DNA of 64,000 nucleotides, taken from IMG/VR virus record IMGVR_UViG_3300030000_000007, positions 1-64,000 of that record; one strand, given 5' to 3'. A program made the translations under genes and the position numbers. This document shows positions 13,398-22,077 of this stretch, in pieces. How positions within the stretch are numbered: position 1 is the stretch's first letter; every line of letters starts with the position of its first letter. The notes under the pieces are model-generated. The model saw only the letters and a program-made list of their open reading frames with translations. It was not told the origin of the DNA and did no database searches. Source of the stretch: a virus.

Positions 13398-15311
13398 TTA
13401 CCCTATAGTAAGTGTCATATCATCAATGTAACCATTGTGATATGTTGTTGGGGCCGTAGATCTAAAAGCACCAGCCCCAATCATCAATTGGGGCATAACA
13501 AAAGATGTTGAATCAGCTATTGACCCTGCTGATGCTCCATCTACTGTCAATGTTAAAGTTCCACTAACCCTTGATATAACTATATGGTGCCAAGCACCAG
13601 CAGATATTGCAGTTGATTGTATTCTTACTCCAGTATTAAAATACACAACTATTTTTCCAGTATCTTGGTAACAAATCAAAGCATTTGCTGTATCTACATT
13701 ATCACTTCTAGTATCAAAGATACTAGAAGTACCAGAAACAGAATTAAAATAACAATATAGATCAATATTAAAATTAGCAGTACCTATAATTAAAGACTGA
13801 GAAGGAATACCTCTTATATAACCAGTCGTACCATTAAAAGAAACCGATGTTCCTCCAGAATATGATTGGTTAGAACTTACTGCTGCTGAACCTGATGTTT
13901 CAAAATTGATGTGTCCCATTTCATCATAAATACCAGCCTGAGTTAAAATCAACAACCAAGTATTTGCTATATTGATAGGAGGAGCTATTGGCGGAGTAAA
14001 TGCAGTTGGGTAGATAATGGATTTTGTCAATCTTATACCGGACATATAACCATTTAAATAAAACGACCCGCCTAAACCATTTCCCAGTGTGACTGTAGAT
14101 GAGTTGTTTGCATACACTGCTGTTACCGCTGAAGCAACGAGAATACCATTTACATAAATTTTAGTATTCGTACCATCATACTGGAATGCGACATGATGCC
14201 ATTGGTTAGCTGTTATAACTCCATTTGCACTTTTAATTTCATTCACCCCATTTATACCTAAAGCTATAGCACCAGGTGATGCACTACCAGTTCCATAAAT
14301 ATAGAAATTGGTATATCCAGTTCCACCATTACTGAAAAATGTTTGATTTACCCCCGCAAGTGAATTTAAATAAACATAAAATTCTAAAGTGTAAACCCCA
14401 TAGGTACTCCAATTTATTGACATATTAGTGCTACAATAATCTCCATTCCCATCAAAGTATAAACTTGTACTATGCGTAGCTAATGCATATGGTGTTGATG
14501 GGAATGGTGACACATTTTGAATCGATACTGCACCATTCACTGTTATTGCATATGCATTTGTACTGACGTCTTTAAATCTATTGCTTTGAAGTGTCAACAC
14601 TGATGTTCCAGCAATAGCAACTAACGGATATGTTTGTGGAGCAAACGCACCAGTGTAAACTCCCGTACCTTTTACTATTCTGAAGTTTGAAAGATACCCA
14701 TTAAATGGAAGAGCAGATCCACCACCATCAGTACCAATTCGTATAATACCAGCCGCCCATGAATAGCTATTTGAAGCTACTGCGCCAGCAGTACCATTTA
14801 TATAAATTGTTATGGTTGAACCAATCTTAACGAATGCTACATGGTTCCATTTATTAAATGCTACTGAAGTTGATGTAGTTGAATCAGTACCTATTAATGA
14901 TCTGCCAAATGTTATCGTTCCATTGGTATTAATTGATGATGAAAAACCACCCGATGTATCATTAGCAAAAATAACCTGATAAGCTGCAGTAAATGGGGTA
15001 GGATTGATCCAAAATTCTAAAGTAAAATCAGCAGTGCCAGAAATACTAGCTGCCGCAGGTACTTGAAGAGAAGATGTTATAGGAAAATAACCAGCCCATC
15101 CATTTGGGCTAAATGGACTATTACTTCCTATACAGACATTACCATTTCTCGTTATGTCAAAATTGTTTGAACTTGAGTCTATAAAAAAATTATTTGAGGT
15201 ACCACTAGCTCCAGTACCCAACTTAAAACGGGTGTTAGCAGCAATCAATGATTGAACAGCTGATGCCACTCCCGTTAAAAGTGTTGATATTAATCCGCCT
15301 GGTGAAATCAT
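13398..15311 (-). CDS. Tail fibre/adhesin with three LamG (concanavalin-like) domains
   Basis: 637 aa. Three repeats of the jelly-roll signature: DFTLEFWINPT...KWNHVAFVKIGSTITIYINGT (about 75-215), YTLEFYVYLN...WHHVAFQYDGTNTKIYVNGIL (about 300-440), and FNIDLYCYFN...WHHIVISRVSGTLTLTVDGA (about 510-637). Such domains bind sugars; at the end of a fibre cluster this is probably a receptor-binding protein. Lies 12 bp after the long fibre gene. Confidence 0.85.
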   Translation of the reverse strand: MISPGGLISTLLTGVASAVQSLIAANTRFKLGTGASGTSNNFFIDSSSNNFDITRNGNVCIGSNSPFSPNGWAGYFPITSSLQVPAAASISGTADFTLEFWINPTPFTAAYQVIFANDTSGGFSSSINTNGTITFGRSLIGTDSTTSTSVAFNKWNHVAFVKIGSTITIYINGTAGAVASNSYSWAAGIIRIGTDGGGSALPFNGYLSNFRIVKGTGVYTGAFAPQTYPLVAIAGTSVLTLQSNRFKDVSTNAYAITVNGAVSIQNVSPFPSTPYALATHSTSLYFDGNGDYCSTNMSINWSTYGVYTLEFYVYLNSLAGVNQTFFSNGGTGYTNFYIYGTGSASPGAIALGINGVNEIKSANGVITANQWHHVAFQYDGTNTKIYVNGILVASAVTAVYANNSSTVTLGNGLGGSFYLNGYMSGIRLTKSIIYPTAFTPPIAPPINIANTWLLILTQAGIYDEMGHINFETSGSAAVSSNQSYSGGTSVSFNGTTGYIRGIPSQSLIIGTANFNIDLYCYFNSVSGTSSIFDTRSDNVDTANALICYQDTGKIVVYFNTGVRIQSTAISAGAWHHIVISRVSGTLTLTVDGASAGSIADSTSFVMPQLMIGAGAFRSTAPTTYHNGYIDDMTLTIG

Positions 15312-15323
15312 ATAACCTCCGGA

Positions 15324-17516
15324 TTAAGAAACATTAGAAACAACTGACACAAAAACTCTACTTGACGTTTCAACAAAGTATGAAATATAGTCAACAGAAT
15401 TTGCAGCAGTAGATAATGCTGGTTTAACACCACCAGCAGCAACCCATCCAGTTGCCCATGTAACCACTCTACCGCCAGTTGAATCTTGAGTAATGATTAT
15501 TAATCCAGATTGACCAGGAGTTGGGTTAGTTGGGAAAGCTAATGTGAAATTCTGCACTGGAGCTAATTTGAAGTTATTCGACAAAGCAAAATTAGGAGTA
15601 ACAGATGCACCTGCAGTCAATGTTGCGATTGCACCAGCTTGTGCAGCAGTCCATACATTTGCAGCAGATAAACTTGCACCACCTGGGCTTGATTGCCACG
15701 TAGGAGCAGCATTTCCATTTGAGGTAAGTACTTGACCCGTAGTACCATAAGCTGTTCCAGTTGAACCAATCGATATAGCACCAGAAGAAAGAATACGCAA
15801 ACGTTCTGTGTTGTTTGTCTTCAATATTATTGTGCCATTGGTTCCACCACCTGTACTAATACCGGTTGATAAAGTTATACTTCCAGCGGTTCCATTACTT
15901 GCAGTATTACCACCTGTCAGTACGATGTTACCACCTGCACCCCCATTTGTTGCTGTCGCGTGACTGCCCCCTGTTAAATTAATATCACCAGATGGATAAC
16001 CAGATTTACCACCGCTAGTTAAATTTATCGCTCCGCTTGATACTATATCTATAGTTGAGCTTGCTGGTAGATTATTGCCACCTGGAATAGTAATATATCC
16101 ACCAGGTGTAGCCATATATTCACCTAAACCCCCTCTTAAAGTAACAGCACCACCAATACCTGCATTACCTGTTGACCCACCAATACCACCGGTAAGCAAT
16201 AATGCACCACCATTATTACCAGCACCACCAGCCTGGCCGCCGAATATCGTTGTTGCGAATCCAGTATTTGATCCAGATGGAGTTATAGATCCACCCGCGA
16301 AACCTGTAGCTAATGTTGACCAGGTAGGAGAAGCATCACCATTTGAAGTAAGTACTTGACCAGTTGTACCAACAGCTGATCCAGATGAACCAACAGATAA
16401 AGCACCAGATGCAAGAAATCTAAATCGTTCAGTTGAATTAGATTGAAACACTATTGATCCTGCGCCCGAGTAACCATTCTTAGAGTTTAAGATTATTGAA
16501 CCACCAATTGATCCAACACCTGATCCACCTTGTCCACCTGAAATTACTACATTACCACCAGACCCAGCACCATAACCAGTATTTGCTCCACCACCAGAAA
16601 TGTTAACATTAGCTCCACTAGAACCACCACCAGAATAACCACCGGTAATATTAACCGGACCAGAAATAGCGTTACTAGTATCACCACCAGTTAAATTAAG
16701 AGCACCTTCAAAACCAGCTGTTATTGATAGGGCAACACTTGCTGCACCAACAATACTACCGGCAGTAGTACTAGCTACACCAAGACTCAATGCTTTGATA
16801 GTATCATCCCATTTTAAAGAAGATGAACTTGTTAAAAGATTTGCAGCTGATCCGAATGGAATTTGTGCTGCTGTTACTACTGGAATAGAAGTTGCAGATG
16901 TGAACTGAGTAAATGATAAAGCTGTTGTTCCGAGAGTTATTGAATCATTTGTTACAAGGACCCATCCAGTGTCTGCTTGTAATGTTCCTTCTGAAACAAA
17001 ACAAAACATACCTGCAATAACTTCACCAACAGGTGAATTATCAGCATCATCACTTCTTGCCCATGTACCAGAAGCAACAACATAAATACCATTCTGTGAT
17101 GCAGTGGTTTGATTTTTAACTAAAACTCTATTTCCTGCAGTAACTGCTACACCATCGATTGTTTGTGTACCGGACAAACTGATATTTGCCGTAGTAGCAA
17201 CTCTAACTGATTTCTTTAATGACAGACCAGTTGCAACTGCATCAACATATTGTTTCGAAGCAGCACCAAGAGGAATTACTGGGTCTGCACTTAAAACTAA
17301 TGCACCAGTCATAGTATCACCAGCTTTGTTAACTGGAGTAAACGTTAGATCTGTACTTATTGGACCCCAAGTAGATCCATTACTGATATAAAGTTTTTCT
17401 GTATCTGTTTTATAGAATAATTCGCCTGGACTGCCGGTTGGAAAAGATGTTCCACTAGCAACTACAAGATTAATAAAATCTGCACCATCGGATAAGGTAA
17501 TCGAATCGAATATCAT
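15324..17516 (-). CDS. Long tail fibre, glycine-rich
   Basis: 730 aa. N-terminus GADFINLVVASGTSFPTGSPGELFYKTDTEKLYISNG is a phage fibre attachment module also seen in the 110-aa protein at 18294. The middle is a Gly/Ser/Asn-rich repeat zone (GGDTSNAISGPVNITGG and similar), with two copies of ERFRFLASGALSVGSSGSAVGTTGQVLTSNGDASPTW-type spacers, and a C-terminal beta module (GQSGLIIITQDSTGGRVVTWATGW). TATAAATA box 32 bp upstream. Confidence 0.87.
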   Translation of the reverse strand: MIFDSITLSDGADFINLVVASGTSFPTGSPGELFYKTDTEKLYISNGSTWGPISTDLTFTPVNKAGDTMTGALVLSADPVIPLGAASKQYVDAVATGLSLKKSVRVATTANISLSGTQTIDGVAVTAGNRVLVKNQTTASQNGIYVVASGTWARSDDADNSPVGEVIAGMFCFVSEGTLQADTGWVLVTNDSITLGTTALSFTQFTSATSIPVVTAAQIPFGSAANLLTSSSSLKWDDTIKALSLGVASTTAGSIVGAASVALSITAGFEGALNLTGGDTSNAISGPVNITGGYSGGGSSGANVNISGGGANTGYGAGSGGNVVISGGQGGSGVGSIGGSIILNSKNGYSGAGSIVFQSNSTERFRFLASGALSVGSSGSAVGTTGQVLTSNGDASPTWSTLATGFAGGSITPSGSNTGFATTIFGGQAGGAGNNGGALLLTGGIGGSTGNAGIGGAVTLRGGLGEYMATPGGYITIPGGNNLPASSTIDIVSSGAINLTSGGKSGYPSGDINLTGGSHATATNGGAGGNIVLTGGNTASNGTAGSITLSTGISTGGGTNGTIILKTNNTERLRILSSGAISIGSTGTAYGTTGQVLTSNGNAAPTWQSSPGGASLSAANVWTAAQAGAIATLTAGASVTPNFALSNNFKLAPVQNFTLAFPTNPTPGQSGLIIITQDSTGGRVVTWATGWVAAGGVKPALSTAANSVDYISYFVETSSRVFVSVVSNVS

Positions 17517-17547
17517 TTAGAGTTCTCCATAAAAAGTTTCATACTGA

Positions 17548-17555
17548 TATTTATA
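17548..17555 (-). promoter_or_regulatory. T4-type late promoter box
   Basis: TATAAATA upstream of the long tail fibre gene, consistent with late structural expression. Confidence 0.6.
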
Positions 17556-17592
17556 GACAACTATGATTTACCCTACCAATCCTACCTTTTAA

Positions 17593-18276
17593 TTATCCTT
17601 CATATAGAACATTTACTGATCCAGCATCAAAAATATCAGTGCCGTTTACAGTGGTTAATCTTATTCTGTCTATGACACCTGTTAAAGTAACTGATCCACT
17701 ACCAATTCTAGATGCAGTATCAGAACTAGCACTGAAATTACCATTCATTATCCATGTATTACCAGTCATGTTGTTCAGAAGAATTGAACCTTGTCTAACT
17801 GTTGCAGCTGAATCTACATTACCACCAGAAGTAATAAAACCAGATGTTGATATAGTAGTTGCTACAAAACTAGATACTACCGAGCCTGCTGATAAATATC
17901 CAGTAGTTTGGAATGTTGTTGACCCCAATTGGATTTTTAAGATTGATGCTCCATTTGTTGAAACACCAGCTAACATCAATGTTATCTTTTTAGCCCATAC
18001 TGGAACGTCTGTAAAATCAATAGAAGTTCCAGAAGTTGTTGCTTTTGCTGTTCCCAATACCATTCTAGGAATGGTAAAATTATTCTGTAAATTTATGCCA
18101 TTTGGAAAAGTCACACTACCATCAACATTTATTGACATAATATCCTGACTTGTACTACCAAAAACGCCTCTTGCTATTTTTGCAGTTCCATCGATGTTCG
18201 TCTGAATGACAAAATTTTGAGTCGGTGTTACTGAATCACCCAACTGAATAGTGTTTAATGTTAATTTACCAGCCAT
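17593..18276 (-). CDS. Tail fibre protein, 227 aa
   Basis: Beta-rich: N-terminal GKLTLNTIQLGDSVTPTQNFVIQTNIDGTAKIARG (fibre shaft start), C-terminal repeats like LMLAGVSTNGASILKIQLGS and GSVTLTGVIDRIRLTTVNGTDIF typical of phage fibre tips. Part of the fibre operon. Confidence 0.78.
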   Translation of the reverse strand: MAGKLTLNTIQLGDSVTPTQNFVIQTNIDGTAKIARGVFGSTSQDIMSINVDGSVTFPNGINLQNNFTIPRMVLGTAKATTSGTSIDFTDVPVWAKKITLMLAGVSTNGASILKIQLGSTTFQTTGYLSAGSVVSSFVATTISTSGFITSGGNVDSAATVRQGSILLNNMTGNTWIMNGNFSASSDTASRIGSGSVTLTGVIDRIRLTTVNGTDIFDAGSVNVLYEG

Positions 18277-18293
18277 AATTTGTCCCTGTTAGT

Positions 18294-18626
18294 TTAAAAA
18301 ATATTCCAATTTGATCCTGAAGAAATAACAACTGACACATTTGCACCAATTGTAATAGGGCCAATGCTTCCCGCATTTCTACCTGCACCAATAACATAAT
18401 TAGCATTTATGACTTGATCATTTTCAAAAAATGCAGAATTGCCCGTACTATTATCATCTAAAGATAACCAAATTTGTCCATTAAATATTTTTAAACCTAC
18501 ATTTGGAGCATCAGTTCTAAAGAACATCTGTCCTATATCAGGTAGTGATGGGTAAGAAGTACCCCTTTCTACCGTAAGGTTGTCAATTTCTGAACCCTCT
18601 GTTAAATCTATACCATCAATCTTCAT
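18294..18626 (-). CDS. Short tail fibre-associated protein, 110 aa
   Basis: MKIDGIDLTEGSEIDNLTVERGTSYPSLPDIGQMFFRTDAPNVGLKIFNGQIW repeats the N-terminal attachment module of the 730-aa fibre. Probably a short fibre or assembly partner. Confidence 0.75.
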   Translation of the reverse strand: MKIDGIDLTEGSEIDNLTVERGTSYPSLPDIGQMFFRTDAPNVGLKIFNGQIWLSLDDNSTGNSAFFENDQVINANYVIGAGRNAGSIGPITIGANVSVVISSGSNWNIF

Positions 18627-18668
18627 GTTACTCTTCTGTTAAATAATGTCTTATTTATTATAAAAACT

Positions 18669-18695
18669 AATAAGTCCACATAAAGTGGACTTATT
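18669..18695. terminator. Terminator hairpin
   Basis: AATAAGTCCAC/GTGGACTTATT, 11 bp stem with 5-nt loop, separating the fibre cluster from the operon upstream. Confidence 0.75.
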
Positions 18696-18718
18696 ATGTT
18701 AATAATCACTTAAGTGAT

Positions 18719-19003
18719 TTAAACAACAGGTGTTAACATCATCTGTCTTCCAGCTTCTATTTTTGCTTCAGCTAATTCTTCTAGCATTTTAGTTGCTGCA
18801 TATTTCAAATATGTCAATTCACGAAACTCATCTTTCACTTTTGTTAAGAGAGTTGGACTGTAAGTAGCAGATAATGAATATGCACGTTGTGCTCCTTTAA
18901 GAGCTTTTCTTTGCAATCTGATACTATTCGATATTTGAGCATAAGTTGATTTCCATTGTGAACGATAAACCAAATATGTTTCTCTTGAGTTAAATTTTTC
19001 CAT
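18719..19003 (-). CDS. Hypothetical helical protein, 94 aa
   Basis: MEKFNSRETYLVYRSQWKSTYAQISNSIRLQRKALKGAQ... basic helices. Start chosen at the second ATG because AAGGAG is too near the first. Last gene of a six-gene coupled operon. Confidence 0.72.
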   Translation of the reverse strand: MEKFNSRETYLVYRSQWKSTYAQISNSIRLQRKALKGAQRAYSLSATYSPTLLTKVKDEFRELTYLKYAATKMLEELAEAKIEAGRQMMLTPVV

Positions 19004-19005
19004 TT

Positions 19006-19401
19006 TCATTCTCCTTTAAGTTGTGCAAGTTCCATTTCCAATTGTGCTACTCTTTTAGCTCTAAGCTGTGCCTGAATAATATCTTCTTTCTGTTTATCAA
19101 TTGAAGCTAAAGCAGCAAGTCGTTCTCTATATTTTTCAGGTTGACCATTTAGAATATCTGAATCAAAGCTGATTGTTTCTAATATTTCGTTGGGGTCACG
19201 ATTGTTATATTCCCAACATTCGATAAATCCTACATCATCTATTTCCACATAGTCAGCCCTAGAAAAATGATATCTATTCGATGACATACCCATTTCTTCT
19301 TTATAGATTTTAAGTTGAAGCTTCGCAAGTTCTTTTAACTTAGTAGTTATGTCGTCGTGGATATTAGTAATTCTTAGATATTGTGTCATTAGTAAGCTCA
19401 T
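19006..19401 (-). CDS. Hypothetical protein, 131 aa
   Basis: Helix (DDITTKLKELAKLQLKIYKEE), a small beta part (HFSRADYVEIDDVGFIECWEY) and a long C-terminal coiled-coil (KEDIIQAQLRAKRVAQLEMELAQLKGE). ATG overlaps the upstream stop as TAATG and GGAG lies in the upstream gene's end. Confidence 0.75.
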   Translation of the reverse strand: MSLLMTQYLRITNIHDDITTKLKELAKLQLKIYKEEMGMSSNRYHFSRADYVEIDDVGFIECWEYNNRDPNEILETISFDSDILNGQPEKYRERLAALASIDKQKEDIIQAQLRAKRVAQLEMELAQLKGE

Positions 19402-19544
19402 TATTCATCTCCTTTAAAAGTTTCATTTAGTTCATCTATAAGTTCTTTTGCATCAAACTCGAGATTGTAATCACCTCTATCAATTGCATCTTTTAGAACT
19501 TCACGTAGTCTATCTAGTCTGTTAATGTATTCTTGATAGTTCAT
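19401..19544 (-). CDS. Small acidic protein, 47 aa
   Basis: MNYQEYINRLDRLREVLKDAIDRGDYNLEFDAKELIDELN... helical and acidic. ATGA overlap with the Pth2-like gene upstream and TAATG with the next gene: tight translational coupling. Confidence 0.7.
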   Translation of the reverse strand: MNYQEYINRLDRLREVLKDAIDRGDYNLEFDAKELIDELNETFKGDE

Positions 19545-19870
19545 TTTGGACTCCATAGCGGAAGATGTGAAAGATGCTGACGTTGGTTTTCAGTCAAAAG
19601 ACAGGCGATAGCTGTTAGGCCCCAATCAAGATGAGGTTCATGAAATTCTGTTGTGAGAATTCCGAGCGCATTTAATTCCGAACGAAGTTGTTCGAGATCA
19701 GATTTACTCTTAATAGTGAGACAGACTAAAGTGGGATGATGATCAGAAGGGCGACCATATTGGTATGCGTGCTCTAAAGCAGCATGGGATGCTTGCACAA
19801 TTCGTTGAGACGTGGGAATGTCCCGATGCGAAACAGTGTAAAGATAAGTATCAAGGTTCTACGATTTCAT
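19541..19870 (-). pseudogene. Pth2-like gene with in-frame amber codon (recoded or broken)
   Basis: A strong ribosome site (AAAAGGAG) leads into ATG AAA TCG TAG, then an open frame of 105 codons: NLDTYLYTVSHRDIPTSQRIVQASHAALEHAYQYG... The QASHAALEHA segment and following layout resemble peptidyl-tRNA hydrolase 2 (Pth2), which frees stalled peptidyl-tRNA. The only later start, GTG at 19798, has no ribosome site and would lose the first strand and helix of the fold. The frame after TAG looks intact, so the amber may be read by the CTA tRNA encoded 160 bp upstream (20034-20108). Alternatives: recent nonsense mutation or sequencing error. Confidence 0.65.
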
Positions 19871-19904
19871 TTTTTTAACTCCTTTTAAATTTACTAACAC
19901 AGAA

Positions 19905-19912
19905 TATTTATA
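19905..19912 (-). promoter_or_regulatory. T4-type late promoter box
   Basis: TATAAATA 34 bp before the ATG of the amber-containing Pth2-like gene, between it and the CTA tRNA. Confidence 0.55.
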
Positions 19913-20033
19913 CAGAACCCTTATTTTGGGATCAGATAAATTTTAAAAATCTCCAAGCAATATAACTGGAGAGAGAAAGCATTACCATAAATGGTAGCAC
20001 GAAAATTTCAAACAATAAAATGTACATATTGAT

Positions 20034-20108
20034 TGGTGCGCTAGGCGGGAATCGAACCCGCAACCATGAGTTTTAGAGGCTCTTGCTCTACCATTGAGCT
20101 ACTAGCGC
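20034..20108 (-). tRNA. Candidate amber suppressor tRNA (CTA)
   Basis: Perfect acceptor GCGCTAG/CTAGCGC, A73 and CCA encoded; D-arm GCTC-AATGGTA-GAGC; T-arm GCGGG-TTCGATT-CCCGC. Anticodon loop CTCTAAA: T33, anticodon CTA, A37. CTA pairs with the TAG codon. The anticodon stem is weak (G-C, A-T, G-C with A-A and C-A mismatches at its ends), so suppression might be low. Loop differs by one base from the tRNA-Trp loop CTCCAAA at 541. It stands alone, away from the two tRNA arrays. Confidence 0.85.
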
Positions 20109-20116
20109 ATTTAAAT

Positions 20117-20377
20117 TTATTTAGACACTTTCAAATTTTCAGATGGATGTGCAAGAACAAAGTTTCCAACTGCAATAGCAAGTGCTTGGATAGTCTTTGC
20201 TTTTGTAACAACATTTCGTGTTTTGGTCACGTTTTCTGGTTTGACTTGAGGATGCTGTTTGATAAAGGTTTCAATTTTATCGAAGCAGAAAACTTTTGCT
20301 TGCATCAAATCTTTTTGTTTCAGGATGACTGCAGTATCATCCATATTAAAGAAACCAAGAGCAGTAATTTTATTCAT
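20117..20377 (-). CDS. Hypothetical protein, 86 aa, leaderless
   Basis: MNKITALGFFNMDDTAVILKQKDLMQAKVFCFDKIETFIKQHPQVKPENVTKTRNVV... alpha/beta. TATAAT ends five bases before ATG and no ribosome site exists. Immediately upstream of the CTA tRNA; both may share a transcript. Confidence 0.72.
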   Translation of the reverse strand: MNKITALGFFNMDDTAVILKQKDLMQAKVFCFDKIETFIKQHPQVKPENVTKTRNVVTKAKTIQALAIAVGNFVLAHPSENLKVSK

Positions 20378-20412
20378 AATGTATTATACACTGTTTTCTG
20401 TTGAAAGTAAAT
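20378..20412 (-). promoter_or_regulatory. Early-type promoter, leaderless output
   Basis: ATTTAC, 18 bp, TATAAT, then ACATT and ATG. The sequence TATAATACATTATG is the same as at 11133-11146. Confidence 0.68.
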
Positions 20413-20660
20413 TAGATTGCCATATATTTAACAGTCCAGACACCTGCAATTGCTGCGACCAAAAGTGCAGCATATGTTCCGTAGTTCTGTTTCTTAACAT
20501 GGAATCGTGGGATAAAACGTTGAACAATTTGAATCTGAATCAACAGAAACACTGCAAAGAAAACAATCACACCAACAATGATAGGGAAGAACGAACCATC
20601 CATTACCATTTCCCAAACACGTGCTTCGAGAGGGTTACGATAGACAATGATTTCTTGCAT
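20412..20660 (-). CDS. Small membrane protein, two segments, 82 aa
   Basis: Hydrophobic segments FFPIIVGVIVFFAVFLLIQI (about 26-45) and YGTYAALLVAAIAGVWTVKYM (about 60-81), joined by a basic loop. Inner-membrane protein of unknown role; holin or envelope modifier are possible but unproven. Own early-type promoter upstream. Confidence 0.75.
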   Translation of the reverse strand: MQEIIVYRNPLEARVWEMVMDGSFFPIIVGVIVFFAVFLLIQIQIVQRFIPRFHVKKQNYGTYAALLVAAIAGVWTVKYMAI

Positions 20661-20692
20661 TTTAATCTTTCTAAAAAGGTTTTGATAGATAA

Positions 20693-20721
20693 ATTATAAC
20701 ATAAAAATCAGGTTATGTACA
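20693..20721 (-). promoter_or_regulatory. Early-type promoter (TGTACA -35)
   Basis: TGTACA, 17 bp, TATAAT on the minus strand, 33 bp before the membrane-protein start. Confidence 0.6.
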
Positions 20722-20726
20722 TAAAA

Positions 20727-21272
20727 TTAAACAATACCTGGATCCTTTAGATCAAAAATATCCTTCATATCAGCAAAATTCTTCCATGAGACACCAATCT
20801 CGTTATTAGTTCTAACTAACCATCCTTTTTGAGAATCTAACATATCTGAATCATCATCAAGAATAACATAGTGAGTAATTTCAGGATGTGCGTCAATCCA
20901 CATTTGAATTTCAAAGCCACGCTGATGACCAAAATGTTCTGTTGAATTCCCCCAAAAGACTTCAGTCCATCCAACAATTCTTTCAGAATCTAAACCTAGA
21001 TACTTAAAATATTCCTTCATCTCTGTAAGTTTATTTGGACCATCTGGGATATGCTTACGGTGCGTAGAAGAAATAACAATCTTGATATCACCAAGCTTGC
21101 ACACGCGATTAACAAGATCAACAGAAATTGGATCAATGGTACACCGAGTATGCTTCATAAAATATGGATCGTCTGGATTATCGATCCCATACTGCTTAAT
21201 TTTGTAAGCACTTGCAATGACTGACCGTGTTGAATTCAATACACCATCAACATCTAAAAACAGGACCTTCAT
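20727..21272 (-). CDS. HAD-like phosphatase/hydrolase
   Basis: 181 aa from the ATG with GGAG six bases away. Motif I LFLDVDGVLNS with nucleophile Asp and acid Asp (residues 5-8), motif II IVISSTHR (Ser/Thr), and DDDSDM near 150 as motif IV. Similar to small phage HAD proteins annotated as swiss-army-knife or polynucleotide phosphatases. Substrate unknown. Confidence 0.83.
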   Translation of the reverse strand: MKVLFLDVDGVLNSTRSVIASAYKIKQYGIDNPDDPYFMKHTRCTIDPISVDLVNRVCKLGDIKIVISSTHRKHIPDGPNKLTEMKEYFKYLGLDSERIVGWTEVFWGNSTEHFGHQRGFEIQMWIDAHPEITHYVILDDDSDMLDSQKGWLVRTNNEIGVSWKNFADMKDIFDLKDPGIV

Positions 21273-21322
21273 TGATTCTCCAATCATTCAATAAATAAAA
21301 TTATAACACACTTACTAATTCT

Positions 21323-21793
21323 ATGATACAAGAAACTTTAAACGTTGATGAATTTGTTCAATTTGATCATTCCATTACAATCCCGGGCACCATTAAATCA
21401 ATTGACAGTATAGAGATTGTGCCTATAAACAGATTGATTCCTTCGGGGCTCAACGTTAATGGATCCGGTAATTCAATACGAGTTCACGGAGAACTAGATT
21501 ATGCATTTATCAGATCCTACATGTATGTTGATAGTAGCAACAACCATAAAATAGTCTACAAAATAGAAGAGGTTCCGACTTCATATGATGGTTTATATCG
21601 TTACGTTCCACCAAATGTTAATACTATAACTAGAAATGTAGTAGTAAACTATACTGAACTTGTTCCTAATCCTACTACTTCAATTGTTGAGGAAGTCCAC
21701 AGTATTCTTCAAATAGATATCGTTGTAAGAAACAACTGGGAACTAATGAATGCAAAAGTTAAAGAAGTAATAACTAAAGGGAGTAAATATTAA
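21323..21793 (+). CDS. Baseplate/spike-associated protein, 156 aa
   Basis: Beta-rich: HSITIPGTIKSIDSIEIVPINRLIPSGLNV...GELDYAFIRSYMYVD. Overlaps the PAAR gene as TAATG, so a tail role by association. No family recognised. Starts one of only two plus-strand genes in the window; ribosome site is weak. Confidence 0.72.
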   Translation: MIQETLNVDEFVQFDHSITIPGTIKSIDSIEIVPINRLIPSGLNVNGSGNSIRVHGELDYAFIRSYMYVDSSNNHKIVYKIEEVPTSYDGLYRYVPPNVNTITRNVVVNYTELVPNPTTSIVEEVHSILQIDIVVRNNWELMNAKVKEVITKGSKY

Positions 21794-22077
21794 TGCCAGC
21801 TATAACACGCTTAGAAGATGAATCAGCAGGTCATGGATTCAGTGCTAGACCGAATAACCAAGCATCTGGTACCGTGTTTGTAAATGGAAAGGGAGTGCAT
21901 CGTCAGGGAGATAGTTGGCCATTACACTGTCTTGGCCCAGTATGTCACACTTCTAAAACAGAAACTGGCTCATCGACCGTTTTTATTAATAACGTTCAAT
22001 GTGCCAGAATAGGGGATCCTCTAGACTGTGGTGATATGATTGCTCAGGGATCAGACACAGTATTTGCGGGTGGTTAA
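21793..22077 (+). CDS. PAAR-repeat tail spike tip protein
   Basis: 94 aa. SAGHGFSARPNNQASGTVFVNGKGVHRQGDSWPLHC and GSSTVFINNVQCARIGDPLDCGDMIAQGSDTVFAGG are paired PAAR motifs; conserved His and Cys residues (H, H, C, C) fit the metal site at the tip of the cone. It caps the central tail spike (T4 gp5.4-type) and helps pierce the outer membrane. Confidence 0.9.
   Translation: MPAITRLEDESAGHGFSARPNNQASGTVFVNGKGVHRQGDSWPLHCLGPVCHTSKTETGSSTVFINNVQCARIGDPLDCGDMIAQGSDTVFAGG

Noticed and set aside
19541-19870. Genome-wide reassignment of TAG to an amino acid
   Set aside because: Several well-supported genes end in TAG with correct spacing to the next gene (4700, 39224, 58365, 59094), and long genes contain no scattered in-frame TAG.
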